Origin: CAZLLV01 sp964560325
GTDB lineage: Bacteria > Acidobacteriota > Thermoanaerobaculia > Multivoradales > DATKCC01
Length of the DNA stretch: 25,344 nt
Reading direction: 5' to 3'
NCBI GenBank assembly: GCA_964560325.1
Contig: CAZLLV010000401.1
Span: 1-25,344, forward strand
Shown here one piece after another: positions 22,466 through 25,344 of the stretch (the first letter of the stretch is position 1; the number at the start of each line of letters is the position of its first letter). The translations under genes and the position numbers were made by a program. Under the pieces are notes generated by a model. That model did not search any database and had not been told where the DNA came from. It was given only the letters and a program-made list of their open reading frames with translations.

Positions 22466-25344
22466 CTAGGGAAGGAGCCCCGCGTCGATCCGGGCGGTGA
22501 AGCGCGCGCCCGTCTCGACCCGGAACCCGTCACCGAGGACGATCCGCTGGCCCGCCTGGAAGACCACGCCGGCCGGGGCCTCGATCACCACGTCCGGCGC
22601 GGCGGTCAGCGTCTGGCACGCCGTGACCACCTGGTCGCTCGAGAACGTCTCGTTCGAGAGCACGACGTCCGCGACGCAGGCGAATTCGACCGCGACGCAG
22701 GTGGTCTCCGAGGCCGGGCCGGGGGCGGTGCCGGTGTCCGTGTCGAACAGGCCGAGGACGCGGAAGAGGTGCTCGCCCGCCGAGGCGACCGTCACCGGGT
22801 GGCTGGTGGCGCCCGCTCCCACGTTCGCCACGGCCTCGAAGTCGTCGGCCGTGATCTCGACGTCGTCCACGTAGACGCCGGGCGCGCTCGCCACCAGGTC
22901 GCTCTGCATCCGGAAGCGGATCCGGACCTCGCCGCCGGCGAAGGGGGAGAGGTCGAAGCTCCGCCGGCCGACGAAGACGCCGCTGAAGACGCCGAGCGTC
23001 TGGAAGGGGCCACCGTCCTTGGAGGCCTCGACGAAGAAGAAGTCGAAGCCGGCCTCGGTGTTCTGGTTGGTGGTGAAGCCGAGGCTCGCGCCGCCGGCCG
23101 GCACCACGACGCCGGGCTCGAGGGTGAGCGCCTCGTCCTGCTCGGCGAGATCGGGGACGAAGTAGGCGAGCGAGGCGGTCTGCGGGTCGATCTGCGAGGT
23201 CCACTGGGCGCTGCCGGTCCACTTCGAGTTGACCCCGGCGACCAGCGGCTCGGCGGCGTCGTCGGAGAAGACCGGCGTCGAAAACGTCCCCTGCTGCACC
23301 CGGAATCCGATCGGCTCCGGCGCGGTCTCGCTCGGCGGGGTGTAGCTCCAGGTGAGCGCGAAGCTGCCGTCGGTGTCGGTCGGGCAGGGCGAGGCCTCCG
23401 GTTCCTCGACGCCGGTCGGATCGCCCGGGTCGGGAGCCACCGCTTCGAGCAGCTCGGGCGCGACCGCCCGGTAGTACATCGGCATGCGCAGCCGCTTGGC
23501 CGTCGACTGGTGCTCGGCCGAGACGAGCCACATCACCTCTTCGCCGTCGATGGCGAGCTGGTTGCCGTCGGCCTGGACCCGGACCCGGAAGGTGGCCTCG
23601 CCGCCGGCGGGGACCGCCACCGAGCCGATCGGCGTGCCGCCGAGGTCGGTGAAGTCGACCGCGAACCCGGCGGCGGGGAGTCGGTTGTCGTGGACCGCCA
23701 GGTCGTAGGTCCCGGCCCCGGGGTTCCCGGCGCCGGCGGTGCTGATGTCCCGGATCGTCACCTCGTGCACGCTCTCGACGACGCCGTCGATGCCGACCAC
23801 CGCGACGTTGCCGAAGCTGTGGCTGGGGATCGTCACCTCGAGGTCCCCCGGGCCGACCGCGCCGAACGGCGTGTACTCGTTCGGCTCCTCGTCGTGCAGG
23901 GTGACGGGTGCCCAGAGCACCGCGTCGGCGTCGAGGAGCGCGGCGACGTCGACCAGGCCGGCCCCCATGTCGTTCAGGCTCTCCGGCGCCGGATCGGCGT
24001 CGGGTGCGCCGAGACCGCTCCGCAGGTTGGTGGCGTTGTTCATCAGCAGCGCGCGGGTCAGGAGCGCTGCCTCGAAGCGGCGGTCCAGGTAGTCGCCGGC
24101 CTCCGGATCGGTGCTGTCGAAGCCGAGGGTACGGAGGTACTGGCGGGCGATCAGCGCCGCGCCCGAGGCGTGCGGCGTCGCCATGCTGGTGCCGCTGGCG
24201 GTGGTGTAGCCGGACGGGTTCGCCATGCCGACCGCGTCGTCCGGGTTGCCGGTCGTCGTGGTGGCCGCGAGGACGCCGACGCCCGGCGCCGCCACGTCCG
24301 GCTTCACCGTGCGGTAGCGGGCGGCGGGAGCGGCGTTCGGCCCGCGCGAGGAGAAGTCCCCCATGCCGCCGTCGAAGGCGGCGATCGAGATCGACTGCGA
24401 GATCCGCAGAGGGAGCTCGGAGACGGTGCCGTGCGGCGGGTCGACCTCGTCGTCGTCGCCCGACAGCATCAGGTCGAGGAGCTCGGCGCCGTCTTCGGTC
24501 GAGACGGTGAAGGTCGGCACGCCGTTGACCACCGCCACGGCGGTGGCGGCGGAGGTGTCGGTGATCAGCACGATCGCCGCCGGTGGGGGCGCGTTGGCGG
24601 CGACCGGGTTGACGATCTGGAAGAAGGTCCCCGTGCCGCCCTGGAGCAGCGCCACTCGGTTGCCGACCGCGGCGGGTACGGTCGGCTCGTCGCGGTCGAC
24701 GTGGACGTAGTGGGCGGAGACCGAGCCGGACGGGATGTCGCCGCCGCCGGCCATGAAGTAGAGCTTGATGCCCTGCGGTCCCGGACCCGGGGCGTTGGCC
24801 TCCGAGGCGGCGCCGGTCTCCTCGGGCGGGCCGGGGGTACCGCACGCCGTCTCGCCGCCGCAGGTCTCGGCCGGCAGGGAGCCCGCCGCGAGCGCGTCGG
24901 CGCCCGCGATCGAGCCGGGGTCCTGGACCGCGCCGACGCAGGTCACGAGCGTTCCGACGCACGGGGCGCCGAGGGTCTGGGCGCCCGGGCCGTCGTTGCC
25001 GGCGGCGGCGACCACGGTCACGCCGGCGAGGACCGCGTTGTTCGACACGCGGGAGGTCGAGGAGTCGGGGCTGTTGCCCCCGCCCAGCGACAGGTTCACC
25101 ACGTCGGCGACCGGCTTCGGGACGGCGGTCGCGATCGAGCCGCCGTCGCCGGTGCCGAGCAGGGAGACCGGCGAGGCGGCGTCCTCGATCGCCAGCTCGA
25201 TGTCGCCGGCGCACCCGCCGGAGGCGTCGCAGACCGGGTAGGCGAGCATCTTCGCCTGCGGCGCGACGCCGTGCACGGCCGCTCCGCCCGGAGGCCCGCC
25301 CGGGGTGCCCGGGGTCCCGGGCGTGGTGGCGGCGTCGACGCGAT
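22466..25344 (-). CDS. S8 family subtilisin-like secreted protease, N-terminus off the window
   Basis: About 959 residues are visible; the catalytic Asp and His and the signal peptide lie beyond the right edge. The visible part starts with a Gly/Pro-rich phrase (RVDAATTPGTPGTPGGPPGG) before the subtilase motif VHGVAPQAK. It continues with oxyanion Asn in VVAAAGNDGPG (codon 24995-24997), a PA-type insert (about 24480-24800) and the Ser motif GTSMATPHASG (Ser codon 24185-24187). The long C-terminal part holds Fn3- or Ig-like strands, a jelly-roll-like segment (GGASLGF...YVDDVEIT) and a final beta repeat with FQAGQRIVLGDGFRVETGARFTA, resembling 'coathanger' stack domains of secreted proteins. 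The likely role is degradation of extracellular protein. Several CxxxC-like pairs suggest disulfides. Confidence 0.9.
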   Translation of the reverse strand, partial: RVDAATTPGTPGTPGGPPGGAAVHGVAPQAKMLAYPVCDASGGCAGDIELAIEDAASPVSLLGTGDGGSIATAVPKPVADVVNLSLGGGNSPDSSTSRVSNNAVLAGVTVVAAAGNDGPGAQTLGAPCVGTLVTCVGAVQDPGSIAGADALAAGSLPAETCGGETACGTPGPPEETGAASEANAPGPGPQGIKLYFMAGGGDIPSGSVSAHYVHVDRDEPTVPAAVGNRVALLQGGTGTFFQIVNPVAANAPPPAAIVLITDTSAATAVAVVNGVPTFTVSTEDGAELLDLMLSGDDDEVDPPHGTVSELPLRISQSISIAAFDGGMGDFSSRGPNAAPAARYRTVKPDVAAPGVGVLAATTTTGNPDDAVGMANPSGYTTASGTSMATPHASGAALIARQYLRTLGFDSTDPEAGDYLDRRFEAALLTRALLMNNATNLRSGLGAPDADPAPESLNDMGAGLVDVAALLDADAVLWAPVTLHDEEPNEYTPFGAVGPGDLEVTIPSHSFGNVAVVGIDGVVESVHEVTIRDISTAGAGNPGAGTYDLAVHDNRLPAAGFAVDFTDLGGTPIGSVAVPAGGEATFRVRVQADGNQLAIDGEEVMWLVSAEHQSTAKRLRMPMYYRAVAPELLEAVAPDPGDPTGVEEPEASPCPTDTDGSFALTWSYTPPSETAPEPIGFRVQQGTFSTPVFSDDAAEPLVAGVNSKWTGSAQWTSQIDPQTASLAYFVPDLAEQDEALTLEPGVVVPAGGASLGFTTNQNTEAGFDFFFVEASKDGGPFQTLGVFSGVFVGRRSFDLSPFAGGEVRIRFRMQSDLVASAPGVYVDDVEITADDFEAVANVGAGATSHPVTVASAGEHLFRVLGLFDTDTGTAPGPASETTCVAVEFACVADVVLSNETFSSDQVVTACQTLTAAPDVVIEAPAGVVFQAGQRIVLGDGFRVETGARFTARIDAGLLP

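Noticed and set aside
22303..22533. N-terminal extension of the DegP-like protease to 22533
   Set aside because: It would overlap the subtilase gene and hide the lipoprotein signal inside the chain; AGGAGG supports 22302.

Overview
This window is GC-rich bacterial chromosome. It contains 17 protein-coding genes (two cut by the window edges) and no RNA gene, CRISPR array or insertion sequence that I can see. The gene content suggests a Gram-negative deltaproteobacterial or Acidobacteriota-like lineage: a large Ser/Thr kinase with TPRs, a Myxococcus-type PilZ domain, a lipoprotein-anchored DegP-like protease, a large secreted subtilase with a beta-rich C-terminus, and a strong sigma-54 promoter match. 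Acidobacteriota (Thermoanaerobaculia-like) is my best guess; it is an inference from gene style, not a taxonomic placement.

Layout. The left edge (1-340) is the C-terminus of an MFS permease of the AmpG/PAT type. A class I photolyase (383-1789, minus) follows. Next comes a less GC-rich two-gene cassette (1886-4419, plus), an AAA ATPase with a DUF4143-type C-terminus overlapping by 4 bp an AlbA_2/Schlafen-like protein; this is the most accessory-looking part of the window. Then a minus-strand pair, ApaH-like phosphatase and serine beta-lactamase-fold hydrolase (4434-6456), and divergent from it a TerB-like protein (6533-7051).

The middle holds an anchored M23 endopeptidase-like protein (7077-8552, minus) and, divergent from it, an 82-residue acidic lipoprotein (8873-9121). 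The lipoprotein has a near-consensus sigma-54 promoter, an upstream 20-bp perfect palindrome and a strong intrinsic terminator. An OmpR-type two-component system (9217-10895, minus) stands back to back with an acyl-CoA desaturase (11051-11950, plus). The two are separated by a repeated GTGAC/GTCAC element, which suggests membrane-lipid control.

A minus-strand operon follows: a 1076-residue protein joining a degenerate class III cyclase domain, a Ser/Thr kinase, a membrane helix and a TPR array, with a 119-residue partner of unknown function (11990-15602). Then come a DUF1223 thioredoxin-like envelope protein and formate-tetrahydrofolate ligase (15781-18350, minus). Divergent from these is a PilZ-TM-AMIN-like protein coupled to an alpha/beta hydrolase (18424-20834, plus). 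The window closes with two minus-strand envelope proteases: a DegP/HtrA lipoprotein (20815-22302) and an S8 subtilase running off the right edge (22466-25344), with a 13-bp hairpin between them.

The common theme is envelope biology and signalling. The best candidates for undescribed systems are the ATPase/AlbA_2 cassette, the PilZ-TM-AMIN protein, the cyclase-like/kinase/TPR operon and the sigma-54-driven lipoprotein.
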